A DNA stretch of 64,000 nucleotides from the NCBI RefSeq assembly GCF_011064545.1, contig NZ_JAAMFG010000026.1:124001-188000 (forward strand). The letters are read 5' to 3'. Each line of letters starts with the position of its first letter. Positions within the stretch are counted from its first letter, which is position 1. The notes under the pieces were generated by a model, which had not been told where the DNA came from, made no database searches, and worked only from the letters and a program-made list of their open reading frames with translations. The DNA is from Wenzhouxiangella sp. XN24 (GTDB lineage: Bacteria; Pseudomonadota; Gammaproteobacteria; Steroidobacterales; XN24). Of this stretch, positions 20,146-32,800 are shown piece after piece. The position numbers and the translations under genes are program-made.

Positions 20146-20312
20146 ATTGATCGCTCCCGACGGGGGTCGGGACCGCCCATGATAACCGGAAACTCCCGGC
20201 ACTCCGAACTGTCACAATGCACATGGCATCGACGCACGGTTCTGGCGTCGTTGCCGTACGTTCAGCTTCGGAGTGCTAGCCTGTGACCATGGCGAAAACC
20301 CGGGAGAAAGCG
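20146..20312. other. gap between ffs and the DUF3300 gene, with a 7-bp hairpin
   Basis: This gap, together with ffs, makes up the 371 bases between dnaX and the DUF3300 gene. At 20155-20172 a perfect TCCCGAC/GTCGGGA stem closes a four-base loop, just upstream of the mature 4.5S RNA on its strand. TATCAT on the minus strand near 20180 could be the ffs -10 box, in which case the hairpin would be part of a precursor leader removed by processing. No coding sequence is seen before 20313. Confidence 0.4.
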
Positions 20313-21962
20313 ATGAACCATCCAGGCTTGCACATCACGTTGCTCGTCAGCCTCCTGGGGCTCGGCCTGGCGGTCCAGGGCGCCCGCGCGGCGGTGCCCG
20401 CCCCTGCCGAGCGCTATATCGTCGAACCGGTCACCGATCGCCCGGCGTCCACGGCGGAGGCCGGCTTCAGCGAGGCGGAGCTCGACCAGTTGCTGGCGCC
20501 GATCGCCCTCTATCCGGATGCCCTGCTGTCGCAGGTCCTGATCGCCGCGACCTATCCCCTCGAAATCGTGTCCGCGGCCCGCTGGTCGAGGGATCATCCC
20601 GAGCTCGAAGGTGAAGACGCCGTGGCGGCCGTCGCAGAGCGCGACTGGGATCCGAGCGTCAAGGCGCTCGTCGCGTTTCCGGACCTGCTGGCCCGGCTCG
20701 ACCAGGACCTGGAATGGACGCGGAATCTCGGTGACGCCGTCCTGCTCCAGGAGCAGGACGTGATGGATTCCATCCAGTTCCTGCGGGCGCGCGCCGATGC
20801 CAACGGCAGTCTCGAGAACACCGAGTACGCGCGGGTCATCCGCGAAGAGAAAACCATCATCATCGAGCCGACGACGACGCGGGTCGTCCACGTGCCCTAC
20901 TACGATCCGCTGGTGGTGTACGGCGGCTGGTGGCGCCCTGCCTATCCGCCGGTCGTCTGGGCGCCGCCGGCACACTACTACTACGGCCATCCGGGTTTCT
21001 ACTGGGGCTCCGGCATCCGCATCTCATCGGGCTTCTTCTTCAGCAGCTTCTACTGGCCGCAGCGCAGCGTCGTAATCGTGCGCACGCCCCGCTACTACTA
21101 TCCGTCGCGGTTCAAGCATGCCAGGCCCTACTACACGCCCGGCAAGCGGTGGGTCCACAACCCCTCGCATCGGCGGGGCGTGCACTACCGCCACGACAAG
21201 GTCCGCGAGCGCTACGTCCACCCGCGGACCAACGATCGCTACGAGGACCACAGGCGCGGCCGAGAACTGTACACGCATCAACCGGACCCGCGGCGCGGTA
21301 CCGAACTGCGCACCCCTAGACCGGACCCGCCAAGCGGCACCGGACTGCGTACGCCTCGACCGGACCAGCAGCGCGAGTTGCTGAAGTCGCTCCGCAGTGA
21401 AGCGCGGCCCGTCGGCGCCACGCCGCGCGGAGGCGGCGGACGGCCGGAATCGGTACGCGGGGCGGACCTCAAGCGCGTCCAGTCGACAAATCGCTTGGAG
21501 TCCTCCACGGCACGGCCGGTGAACAGGGGCCGGGGCGAAGTCACGGGCCCTGTCCAGTCCAACCGGAGCCAGGTCGCGCCCTCGAGTCGTGCCCCGTCCA
21601 ACCGAAGCCAGGTCACGCCCTCGAGTCGCGTCCAGTCCAACCGGGTGCTGTCGACCCGCGAGCCGTCCGGCCGGGCGCCATCGACCCGCGCACCCTCGGT
21701 CAACCGACCACCCGCCGTGAACCGCGCACCCGTGACGACTCGCACCCAGCCCGCGCCACGCGTGCAACGGGCGCCAACGGTGCAATCCGGTCGTGCTGCG
21801 CCGGCCCAACGCGCCAGCCGCCCGCCACAGGCGCGCCAGGCGCCGAGCGTGAATCGACCGTCGTCGCGCCCGGCTCCGGCGGCCGCGCGGAGCCAGCCCC
21901 GCGCGCCGAGAGCCGGGGCGCAATCATCCGGGCGCGGCAGGACCGGTCAGAAGGAGCGCTGA
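20313..21962 (+). CDS. DUF3300 exported repeat-rich protein
   Basis: The protein has a signal peptide (MNHPGLHITLLVSLLGLGL to ARA) and then a DUF3300 domain at about residues 45-255, with LLAPIALYPDALLSQVLIA, WDPSVKALVAFPDLL and YYDPLVVYGGWWRP. A tyrosine/histidine/tryptophan-rich stretch follows (about 200-285). The last ~230 residues are basic, rich in P, R, S, Q and A, and built partly from 13-residue repeats. The family's function is unknown; it is exported and probably periplasmic or outer-surface. The ATG at 20313 has GGGAG six bases upstream, better than the GTG at 20283. Length is 549 residues. Confidence 0.85.
   Translation: MNHPGLHITLLVSLLGLGLAVQGARAAVPAPAERYIVEPVTDRPASTAEAGFSEAELDQLLAPIALYPDALLSQVLIAATYPLEIVSAARWSRDHPELEGEDAVAAVAERDWDPSVKALVAFPDLLARLDQDLEWTRNLGDAVLLQEQDVMDSIQFLRARADANGSLENTEYARVIREEKTIIIEPTTTRVVHVPYYDPLVVYGGWWRPAYPPVVWAPPAHYYYGHPGFYWGSGIRISSGFFFSSFYWPQRSVVIVRTPRYYYPSRFKHARPYYTPGKRWVHNPSHRRGVHYRHDKVRERYVHPRTNDRYEDHRRGRELYTHQPDPRRGTELRTPRPDPPSGTGLRTPRPDQQRELLKSLRSEARPVGATPRGGGGRPESVRGADLKRVQSTNRLESSTARPVNRGRGEVTGPVQSNRSQVAPSSRAPSNRSQVTPSSRVQSNRVLSTREPSGRAPSTRAPSVNRPPAVNRAPVTTRTQPAPRVQRAPTVQSGRAAPAQRASRPPQARQAPSVNRPSSRPAPAAARSQPRAPRAGAQSSGRGRTGQKER
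21281..21370 (+). repeat. 39-bp tandem repeat inside the DUF3300 gene, first block
   Basis: Units begin at 21281, 21320 and 21359 (partial) with ACCGGAC and code for PDPRRGTELRTPR, PDPPSGTGLRTPR and a decayed third copy. A degenerate earlier unit can be traced before 21281. The period is exactly 13 codons, so copy-number change keeps the frame. Confidence 0.8.
21557..21647 (+). repeat. 39-bp tandem repeat inside the DUF3300 gene, second block
   Basis: Units begin at 21557, 21596 and 21635 (partial) with GTCCAACCG. The two full copies are near identical and code for a 13-residue unit of the form SNRSQVxPSSRxx. The sequence is unrelated to the first block, but the period is the same. Confidence 0.85.
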
Positions 21963-21996
21963 GCAGCCAGGTCAACGGGATGGTGATCCGCCGGGT

Positions 21997-23742
21997 TCAC
22001 TGCACGGATCGATGCCAATCCACCGCGACCTGCGCCGCCTGCTCCATCGACCTGCAGAAAGTGAGGCGCCCACGCACGCGGCGCACGCCCGCGCGCAGCA
22101 ACTTCAGGACCATGCGGGGCGCGAGGCCGGCAAACACCAGGGCGACACCCTGGCGATGCATCTCGTCGACGAGGCCCTGCACCGCCACGACCGCGGTGTG
22201 ATCCATGCTGGGAACGTCGTTCATGTCGAGCACGACGACCCGGACACCGGGATCGACGATCCGCAAGGACGCCACCGCCTTCTCCGCTGCGGCGAAGAAC
22301 AAGGGCCCGTTGACGTCGTAAACCACGACCTCTGCCGGAAATCCCGCCGCGGCCGGCCGGGCCTCCCCATCCAGCCGTTGGGCATGGGTCAACAGCGACA
22401 TGCGGTGGATGAACAATGCTGCCGCCAGTCCGATCCCCACGGCCACGGCGATCACCATGTCGAAGAGCACGGTCAGACCAAAACAGGTCAGCAGCACGAC
22501 CACGTCGCCGCGCTGCGCTGAGCGCAGCGTGCGAAGAAACAGGCGCGGCTCGCTCATATGCCATGCGATCGTGATCAACAATGCCGCGAGCGCCGCCATG
22601 GGCACCTGCCCAAGCAGTCCGGCCATTCCCAGAACGGCCCCCAGCACGACCAGCGAATGTACGATGGCCGCCACCGGTGATCGCGCGCCGCTGCGGATAT
22701 TGGTGGCGGTACGCGCGATCGCCGCCGTGGCCGTGATGCCGCCGAAAAACGGCGCGACCATGTTGCCCAGGCCCTGCCCGATGAGCTCCGCATTCGGGTC
22801 ATGCCGGGTCCGGGTCAACCCGTCGGCGATGACGCCGCACAGCAGCGACTCGATCGCCGCGAGTATGGCGATCGCGATGGCCGGCCCCAGCAACACCTGG
22901 AACAGGTCGAAACTCAGCTGCAACGGCAAACCGTCCGCGTCGGGCAAACGCCAGGGCAGCACGAAGCCCGGACCCATCGGTGGAATTCCCTGGCCGGCCT
23001 GCTGACCCGACTCCCAGCTGAAACGCGATGCGATCGTGTCGATGAGCACGCCGTCCGATGCGCCGTTGATCGCCCAGGCGACCGCAGACACCAGCACCAG
23101 TGCCGCGAGCGGCGCCGGGATCGGCGTCCGCAGCCGGGGCCACAGGATGATCAGCGCGAGGGTCAGGAGCCCGATGCCGAATTCATGCAGGTCGATGCGG
23201 GGCAACGCCAGCACGATCGCGCTCACCTTGTCGGCGTAGTGCGCACTGCCACCGGGGATGGCCAGCCCAAGTAGATCGGGCAGCTGCAAGGTGGCGATGA
23301 CCACGCCGATGCCCGCGGTAAAGCCCAGCACGACCGGGTAAGGCACGAACTGGAGCAACCCGCCCATGCGCGCCATGCCCATGGCCACGAGGATGGCGCC
23401 CGCCATGAACGTCGCCACCAGCAACCCGCCGAGGCCGTGTTGCTGCACGATCGGGAGAAGGATGACCACGAAGGCGGCGGTCGGCCCCGAGACATTGAAG
23501 CGCGACCCCCCGGAAAGAGCGATGACGATGCCGGCGACGATCGCGCTGTAGAGGCCGTACTGTGGGGGCACGCCCGTGGCCACGGCCAGTGCCATGGCGA
23601 GCGGAATGGCGACCACGCCGATCGTCAGGCCGGCGAGCAGATCCTTGCGGAAGTCGGAGACTCCGTACCCGGCAGCGAACGCAGCGCGCAGCCCGGCGCC
23701 GACCGAGGCCAGGGAACGGAGAGGAGCAGCCGGCTTTGCCAT
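21997..23742 (-). CDS. SulP-family anion transporter with STAS domain (DauA-like)
   Basis: This inner-membrane transporter of 581 residues has SulP transmembrane segments from about residue 30 to 420, including the family signature PLAMALAVATGVPPQYGLYSA and GGSRFNVSGPTAAFVVIL near the start. A C-terminal STAS domain spans about 440-570, with VVVLDMNDVPSMDHTAV. The layout resembles E. coli DauA (C4-dicarboxylate uptake), but SulP proteins also carry sulfate or bicarbonate, so the substrate is open. A GGGGG site precedes the ATG. Neighbours do not point to a substrate. Confidence 0.92.
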   Translation of the reverse strand: MAKPAAPLRSLASVGAGLRAAFAAGYGVSDFRKDLLAGLTIGVVAIPLAMALAVATGVPPQYGLYSAIVAGIVIALSGGSRFNVSGPTAAFVVILLPIVQQHGLGGLLVATFMAGAILVAMGMARMGGLLQFVPYPVVLGFTAGIGVVIATLQLPDLLGLAIPGGSAHYADKVSAIVLALPRIDLHEFGIGLLTLALIILWPRLRTPIPAPLAALVLVSAVAWAINGASDGVLIDTIASRFSWESGQQAGQGIPPMGPGFVLPWRLPDADGLPLQLSFDLFQVLLGPAIAIAILAAIESLLCGVIADGLTRTRHDPNAELIGQGLGNMVAPFFGGITATAAIARTATNIRSGARSPVAAIVHSLVVLGAVLGMAGLLGQVPMAALAALLITIAWHMSEPRLFLRTLRSAQRGDVVVLLTCFGLTVLFDMVIAVAVGIGLAAALFIHRMSLLTHAQRLDGEARPAAAGFPAEVVVYDVNGPLFFAAAEKAVASLRIVDPGVRVVVLDMNDVPSMDHTAVVAVQGLVDEMHRQGVALVFAGLAPRMVLKLLRAGVRRVRGRLTFCRSMEQAAQVAVDWHRSVQ

Positions 23743-23784
23743 GATCCCCCATCATGGCAAGCCGGCCACAAGCTTGTCGAGTCG

Positions 23785-25818
23785 CTAGTCTTCCGGCTGC
23801 AGGAACTCCGCCAGCCAGTCCTTCTTCTCCTGGTACCAGTGCAGCGAATTATTCGGCTTGAGGATCCAGTGGTTCTCGTCCGGGTAATACACGAAGCGGC
23901 TCCGCACCCCACGGTTCTGCAGGATGTTGAACAACTCGATGCCGTGGTTCACCGGCACGCGGCGATCCAGCTGGCCGTGAATCACGAGCGTAGGCGTCTC
24001 GAAATTAGCCGCCCCCGTATGCGGCGAGGACAGCTTGTAGTGCCCGGGGTTGGTCCAGAACTCGCCGTGGCGACGCTTGGAGGCGCCGTAATCCGCGGCG
24101 TACTGGGTCAGCCAGTTGAACACCGCCGCATGCGCGACCAGCGTCTTGAAGGGATGATCGCGCCCGAGGAGGATCGAGGCGAGGTAGCCGCCGTAGCTCC
24201 CGCCGCCCGCACCCATGCGTTCGGCATCGATCCAGGGCTTCTCGGCGAACCATTCGGCCGCCTTGATGGTGTCGATATACGGCAGTTCCGATTGCTCGGG
24301 GTTGATGGAATCGGTGAAATCCTGTCCGAAGCCGCTGGAACCGTGGAAATTGTGCCAGCCGGTCACGTAGCCCCACCCGGAGAATACCTGGGCGTTCCAG
24401 CGAAAGTGGAAGCCGTCAGGAATGCCGTTGTGCGGACCGCCGTGCAACAGCAGGTACAACGGGTATTTCTTCTCCGGATCGAAGCCGGGCGGATACACCA
24501 CCCACATCTGGATGTCCTGCCCGTTGGCGCCCTCGTAGGTGACGCTTTCGTAGCGCCCGAAATCGACTCCGGCGAGGATTTCGTCGTTGAACGTCGAGAG
24601 CTTCGTCACGTTGCCGCGGCGCGGGTCCACCCGCACGAGGGTCGGCGGCTCGACGAAGCTCTGGCGCAGGGTCACAAGCACGCGGCCGTTGGCGGAGAGC
24701 TGCGGTTCGCCGAAGCTGTGTTCCGCGGTGATCGCCCGCGGTTCGCCGTCCCGCGTGTCGATCTGGTAGAGGCGGCGGATCCCGGCATCATCGATCGAGG
24801 TGTACACGCTGCGGCTGTCCGGAGCCCAGGTGACGCCGCTGACCGTACGATCGAAATCCTCCGTCAGCACCCGTTGCGTTTGCTTGTCGCGCTCGTGCAG
24901 CACGAGACGCGCCCGGTCGGCATAAAAACCCGGGATGCGCCGCTGGGAGAATGCCAGCCAGCGCCCGTTCGGGCTGTAGGCCGGCGCGAAATCAGGCGCC
25001 ATGTTGCCCGCGGTGATGTTGCGCGCCTCGCCCCCGGCCGTGGGCAGCACATACACGTCCGGGTTGGAACGAACCCCCGTCGTATCCGTATCCGCGACGA
25101 AGGCGATCTCCTCGCCGTCCGGCGAAATATCGTAGCTGCCCGTCCCCGCCCCGGTCACCAGCAGGTGGACGCCGGAGCCGTGAGTGATCGGCTGCGGTTC
25201 GCTCTCCTCGAGGCCGATCCTGTAGAGATGAGGCTTGCGTTCGTCGAGCCATCGGTCCCACCAGCTGATCGGCGCCTGGTCCCAGGTCATGGCGGACACC
25301 TTGGATTCGTCCTCTGCCTCGAGACGCTCGGCCATCTCTGCCCAGTCGGCGGTATCCTCGTACACGCTGCTGATGAAGGCCACGGCGCTGGAATCCGGGA
25401 ACCACTTCGGTGCACTCGCGCCCGTGGGCACGTCGGTCAGGCGCCGGGCTTCCCCGCCGCCCACCGGAATGATGTAGATCTGCGATTTCTCGTCGTCGCC
25501 GCGTTTCGAGACGAACGCGATGTAGCGTCCGTCGGGGCTCCAGGCCGGACTCGAATCACTCCCCGAATAGGTCGTGAGCTGACGTGCATCCCCGCCATCG
25601 GTCGGCACCAGCCAGAGGTCGGTGATGCCTTCGTCGTCCTTCACCTCGTAACGGGTGACGGCGACCACCGCCTGCTCTCCGTCGGGAGAAATGGCCGGGC
25701 CATCGAGGCGTTGCAGCTCCCAGATGGTCTCCGCGTCGAGCGGTTTGAGTTCCTCGGCGGCGACGGCCATGCCGAGCGAGAGAAAGAAAACGAGCGCGCC
25801 GATCATCGGGTGCCGCAT
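23785..25818 (-). CDS. exported S9-family prolyl oligopeptidase-like peptidase
   Basis: The 677-residue protein has a signal peptide (MRHPMIGALVFFLSLGMAVA), an N-terminal beta-propeller with TolB-like repeats (SPDGRYIAFVSK, SPDGEEIAFVAD, SPNGRWLAFSQ), and a C-terminal alpha/beta hydrolase domain. The triad is visible: Ser in GGGSYGGY, Asp in GQLDRRVP, His in DENHWILKP, and the oxyanion HGGPH is present. It resembles acylaminoacyl-peptidase or dipeptidyl-peptidase enzymes that act on peptides in the periplasm. A GGAGG site lies 7 bases before the ATG. It stands alone between the transporter and the metYX pair. Confidence 0.92.
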   Translation of the reverse strand: MRHPMIGALVFFLSLGMAVAAEELKPLDAETIWELQRLDGPAISPDGEQAVVAVTRYEVKDDEGITDLWLVPTDGGDARQLTTYSGSDSSPAWSPDGRYIAFVSKRGDDEKSQIYIIPVGGGEARRLTDVPTGASAPKWFPDSSAVAFISSVYEDTADWAEMAERLEAEDESKVSAMTWDQAPISWWDRWLDERKPHLYRIGLEESEPQPITHGSGVHLLVTGAGTGSYDISPDGEEIAFVADTDTTGVRSNPDVYVLPTAGGEARNITAGNMAPDFAPAYSPNGRWLAFSQRRIPGFYADRARLVLHERDKQTQRVLTEDFDRTVSGVTWAPDSRSVYTSIDDAGIRRLYQIDTRDGEPRAITAEHSFGEPQLSANGRVLVTLRQSFVEPPTLVRVDPRRGNVTKLSTFNDEILAGVDFGRYESVTYEGANGQDIQMWVVYPPGFDPEKKYPLYLLLHGGPHNGIPDGFHFRWNAQVFSGWGYVTGWHNFHGSSGFGQDFTDSINPEQSELPYIDTIKAAEWFAEKPWIDAERMGAGGGSYGGYLASILLGRDHPFKTLVAHAAVFNWLTQYAADYGASKRRHGEFWTNPGHYKLSSPHTGAANFETPTLVIHGQLDRRVPVNHGIELFNILQNRGVRSRFVYYPDENHWILKPNNSLHWYQEKKDWLAEFLQPED

Positions 25819-25908
25819 GCGGGGTCCTCCAGGGGGTGATTCCAGCGAGCCCCGGATAATAACCCGAACCGGCGGAAAGCGAGGAGACCCCCGCTCCGCG
25901 CATCTTTT

Positions 25909-28325
<2,417 letters not shown>

Positions 28326-29639
28326 TTATTGCTCCCGGATGCCAGCGTCGGGCTCGACAGGACCCTCGGCCGGATCGGGTGCCGCGCTTTCGGTCGTCCC
28401 TTCGAGTTCGTCCTGGGCCGCGTCCACCTCCGGCAACATTTCCATGGCGGTCGGCGAGGTACGCAACATCGCATGGAAATGGGCATCGCCCGCCACGACG
28501 CGCGTCCGAATGAGCAGGCGGCTCGCCACATAAGCCGCCAGCAGCACGTGAACCACGAGCAGCAGGCCCGGGAAAGCACCCGGACCGAACCTGCCCATGG
28601 CGAAGCCCGCGAGCGCCGGGCCGAGCGCGGCGCCCAGCCCGTGCAACAGCAGATTGGTGCTGCATGCAGGCAGCAGGTCCTCGGGCGCCACGTGATCGAG
28701 GAGATGAGCCACCGCGACGGGATAGATGGCGAACGACAGCCCGCCGTAAAGAAAATACACGATATAGAGTCCAGCCCCGGTCGGCGACGCGACGAACAGG
28801 GCCGCCCCCGCAGCCACGGCCGCGCCGAGACTGGAGATCGCGAGGGTGCGCCGCCGGTCGCCGCTGTCCGACAGTCGGCCGATAGGCCATTGCAACAGCG
28901 CGCCACCGACGATCGTGACCGTCATGAACATCGCCACGCTCTCGTTGTCGAGCTCCAGGCGGCCTGCGTAGACCGGCGCGAGGCCCCAGAAAGTCCCGAT
29001 CGAGATACCGGAGAACAGGGATCCGACGCCGGCTGCCGGCGCCAGCCTGAACAAGCGCCGCACCCCGAGACGTTCTGACGGAGACATGACGGGCTGCGCC
29101 ATCCGGGTGGCCGTGACCGGCAACATGGCCGCGCAGATCAGTATTGCGACGAGGGAAAACAGGGCGAAGGATTCCGGGGCAGCCAGGCGCAGGAACTGTT
29201 GCCCGATTGCCAGCGCGGCGAGATTGATCACCATGTAGACTGCAAACACCCGTCCGCGCTGCGCCCCTTCGACCGTGGCGTTCAGCCAGCTCTCGATCAC
29301 CGTGTACAGGCCCACCACGGCAAGCCCCGTCGCCACCCGCAACAGGCCCCAGGTCACCGGCGTCACCCAGATGGCGTGGGCCAGCACGGTCGAGGCGAAC
29401 AGCGCGCCGAAAAAGGAAAAGGCGCGAATGTGTCCCATGCGCCGGATCGCGCGAGGGGCGAGGAACGTGCCGAGGAAAAAACCCAGGAAGTAGCCGGACA
29501 TGATGAGTCCCAGCACCTGGTCGCCATAGCCTTCATAGCTCCCCCGCACGCCGAGCAAGGTGCCCAGCAGGCCGCTGCCCAGGAGCAGCAGCGCGGTGCC
29601 GGATAACAACGCGCCGAGCGGGAGAATGGTGGCAAACAT
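28326..29639 (-). CDS. major facilitator superfamily transporter
   Basis: This 437-residue inner-membrane protein has about 12 hydrophobic helices. MFS signatures are visible, such as FFLGTFLAPRAIRRMGH between helices 2 and 3 and GRLSDSGDRRRTL between helices 8 and 9. It resembles the YcaD/YfkF-type MFS group by its GLYTVIESWLNA segment. The last ~50 residues form an acidic cytoplasmic tail (MEMLPEVDAAQDELEG onward). Substrate is unknown. It lies 45 bases upstream of metY on the same strand and could share a transcript. Confidence 0.85.
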   Translation of the reverse strand: MFATILPLGALLSGTALLLLGSGLLGTLLGVRGSYEGYGDQVLGLIMSGYFLGFFLGTFLAPRAIRRMGHIRAFSFFGALFASTVLAHAIWVTPVTWGLLRVATGLAVVGLYTVIESWLNATVEGAQRGRVFAVYMVINLAALAIGQQFLRLAAPESFALFSLVAILICAAMLPVTATRMAQPVMSPSERLGVRRLFRLAPAAGVGSLFSGISIGTFWGLAPVYAGRLELDNESVAMFMTVTIVGGALLQWPIGRLSDSGDRRRTLAISSLGAAVAAGAALFVASPTGAGLYIVYFLYGGLSFAIYPVAVAHLLDHVAPEDLLPACSTNLLLHGLGAALGPALAGFAMGRFGPGAFPGLLLVVHVLLAAYVASRLLIRTRVVAGDAHFHAMLRTSPTAMEMLPEVDAAQDELEGTTESAAPDPAEGPVEPDAGIREQ

Positions 29640-29740
29640 GGAAATACTCGCGTGGCGCCCCGGGATGGTCCCGATTTATGCAAGTTATGGACCAAACCGC
29701 GCAGGATTTCGAGTCCGTCGGGGACGCAAGGTACGCGATC

Positions 29741-29755
29741 GCGGCCTGAGGCCGC
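29741..29755 (-). terminator. small perfect hairpin downstream of the HD-GYP gene
   Basis: GCGGCC and GGCCGC flank a TGA loop, 58 bases past the HD-GYP stop and upstream of the MFS gene. There is no U-run, so a role in termination is only possible. Confidence 0.25.
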
Positions 29756-29812
29756 AATGGAATTCAGCGCCGGAGCATTCCGCGGCGCAGGCGCGGCTGC
29801 CCGGGTGCGCGG

Positions 29813-32800
29813 CTAGCTCCGGGACGGCGTGGCGGGCTCGGCACAGCCGTCGAGGCTGAAATCCGTTTCGCGGAACAAGTGGAGGCAGGCCCGGGCCACG
29901 TCTTCGTCGTACAGGATACCGGCATTGCGCTCGATTTCTTCCAGGGCCGGCTCGACGCCGCGGGCCGGCCGGTAAGGCCGGTGCGAGGCCATGGATTCCA
30001 CCACGTCGGCCACGGCGACGATCCGCGCTTCGAGCATGATTTCGTCGCCTTTCAGTCCGCGCGGGTAGCCACTGCCGTCCATGCGCTCATGGTGCTGCCG
30101 GATGACTTCCGCGACGGGCCAGTCGAACTCGATATCCTTCAGGATCTCGAAGCCCTGCTGCGCGTGCGTGCGCACGATGTTCATTTCCATGTCCGACAGG
30201 CGCCCCGGCTTGGAAAGGATTTCCGCCGGGATGGTGATCTTGCCGATGTCGTGGACGCGACCGATAATCTGCAGCCCCTGGCAGGCCATGTCGTCCAGTC
30301 CCAGCTGGCGCCCGATCGCGGCGGCCAGGTTGCCCACCCGCACCTCGTGGCCCGCCGTGTACGGGTCGCGCAGGTCCACCATGTGGGAGATTGCATCGAC
30401 GGTACCCAGCATCGATCGTTCGAGGCGCGCCACGTATTCGCTGATCCGTCTTTCGGACTCGACGCGTTCGGTGATGTCGAGATTGATGCCGAAGGCGCTC
30501 ACCGGGCGACCGTCATGGTCGCGGTACAGCACGCCTCGGTCCTCGATCCAGTGCAGGCTGCCGTCGGGCCAGATGAAACGGAACACCGTCGCGTAGTTCG
30601 TATCGTGATCCAGCATCTCCTCGACGGATTCGCGCAACGCGGCACGATCGTCGGGGTGGGCGAGCTGCACGTAGTCCTTGAGCGGCATCGAGCGCGGAGA
30701 GTCGTCGAAGCCGAACAGCAGGGGCGTGGATTGATGGAGATGCACCGTATCCGTGGCGATATCGAAGTCCCAGGTGCCGATCTTCGCGCTGGCGCGAGCC
30801 AGGTCCATGCGCTGGCGCTCCTGCTGCAATGCCTCTTCCGCCGCCTTGACCTCGGTCAGGTCCGTCTTGGTGCCGAAGAACTTGACTGGCTTTCCACCCG
30901 GCGTTCTTTCGAGCACCTGCCCCCGATCCAGCACCCACTTGTAGCTGCCGTCCTTGCAGCGCAGGCGATGCTCGGAGACGTAGCTGGCCGTGCGTCCCGC
31001 GAAATGCTCGTGAACCAGCGCGAGGGTGGCCTCGGCATCGTCCGGATGGATCCGTTCCTGCCATTCCAGGGGAGAATCCGATATTTCGTCGGCCGCATAG
31101 CCGAGCATCGCTTTCCAGCGCGGCGCATAGTTCACGCGCTGTGCAACCAGGTCCCATTCCCAGGCCCCGTGCCCAGCGCCCTCCAGGGCGAAACGGGAGC
31201 GTGCCTCGGCGGCTTCCAGTGCCGCGAGATTCGCCACGCGGGCCTCCTCGCGCGCCCTGTTCTCGAGCGCAAACGATACGTCGCGGGCCATTTCCTCCAG
31301 CAGCCTGACGACGTCCTCGTCGATGTCTCCCGCACTGCTGGAATAAATCGTCAGCACGGCGACGGGGCGTTCATCGACCAAGATCGGGAAGGCGGCACAC
31401 GCCTCGACATTCGCCTCTGCGGCGAGCGAGCGCCATTGAACCGTCGCACCGTCCTCCATGTAGGGATCGCGCACCACGACCCTGCCGGTCCGTAACGCCA
31501 CCATCGGCGCGCCCTGCTCGAACACGGCGGACGGGCCCGCCTTGAACTGATCGATGATCTTGCCGACGAAACCCTTGTCGTCGCCGGCTTGCGCCTCGAA
31601 AGCGTATTCGCCGCCCGAAACACTGAATATCCAGGCAAACTCGAAACGCCCGATCGCGACCACCACGTCGCAAACGTCCTGGAAGATCTGCTGCCGGTCG
31701 GGCAGCCGCGTGATAGCCGTGTTGATTCGCGACAACGCGGCATAGAGGTTCTTCTGCCGGTTCAACCGCTCCTCGGCCTCGACACGCCCGGTGATGTCCT
31801 GGACGGTCGCGACCAGGTAATCCACCTTGCCGTCCGCGAGCCGCCGACAACGCACGTCGAGTTCGACATGCACCTCGGTGCCATCCTTGCGAATGAACCG
31901 CTTTTCGAGGCTGTAGGCGTCGATTTCGCCTGCTATCACCGCTCTGAACTGCTGTTCGTCCTTGTGCAGGTCTTCCGGGTGAGTCATCTCCCGCCAGGTC
32001 AGCGTGGACAGTTCGGCGCGGGAATAGCCGAGAATTTCGCAAAGACGATCATTGAACCGGATCCATCGCGTGCTCTCCGGTGAACTGATGGCCATGCCGA
32101 TGAACGGCATGTCGAAGAACACGTCGATCCAGGACCGATCCCGATGATTCTCTCCGGTGCGACGCTGCAGGCTGGCCTCGCGAACGATGTATTGCTGCAG
32201 ATGCTGTGAACCGACCTGCAGGGTCAGGCAATCGACCTCGACCGGCAACATGCGGCCGTCTGCAGTGCGAAAGATGCTTTCGTACGATCCCGCCCGGGGC
32301 CCATCGGAACGGGCACCGCTCTCGACCTCGACTTCGACCTCGCCGATCCTGCGTTCGCACAGGCCGGCCCGACTCCAGCCCAGCAGGCTGGCGGCCGCCG
32401 TGTTGGCTTCCATGATGCGTCCGCCTGCCCCCACCAGCAGCACCGCATCACTCACCTTCGCCGACATGGCACGGAAATGCCCGAGCAGCGCAGCCGTCGT
32501 GGCGACCTGGCGCGCCGCGCTCTGGTAACGCAGTCGTCGTTCGTAACGCAGGGAAACCCACAACAGCCCGCCCGTGAAAATGACGAAGACGAGCCCCTTG
32601 AGCATCGCCACGCCGGCGGAATGGCGGAACCCCGCGGGGAGGAACTGGTCCAGCACGAGGTCCGCAAGCACGATCCACAGGCCAGCGAACAGGATGTAGC
32701 CCAGGACGATCCGGCTGGCCCGAACGCGAGACGGCCGCTCGAACGAACGTTTCGGCTTGGGGTCCGTCGAGGAACTGCGGCTACCTGCGGGATGGATGAT

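Noticed and set aside
23437-25839. 800-codon open frame on the plus strand
   Set aside because: Antisense to the SulP start and the S9 peptidase, both with full motifs and ribosome sites.
29879-31495. 538-codon open frame on the plus strand
   Set aside because: Antisense to the PAS/HD-GYP protein, whose domain motifs are intact.
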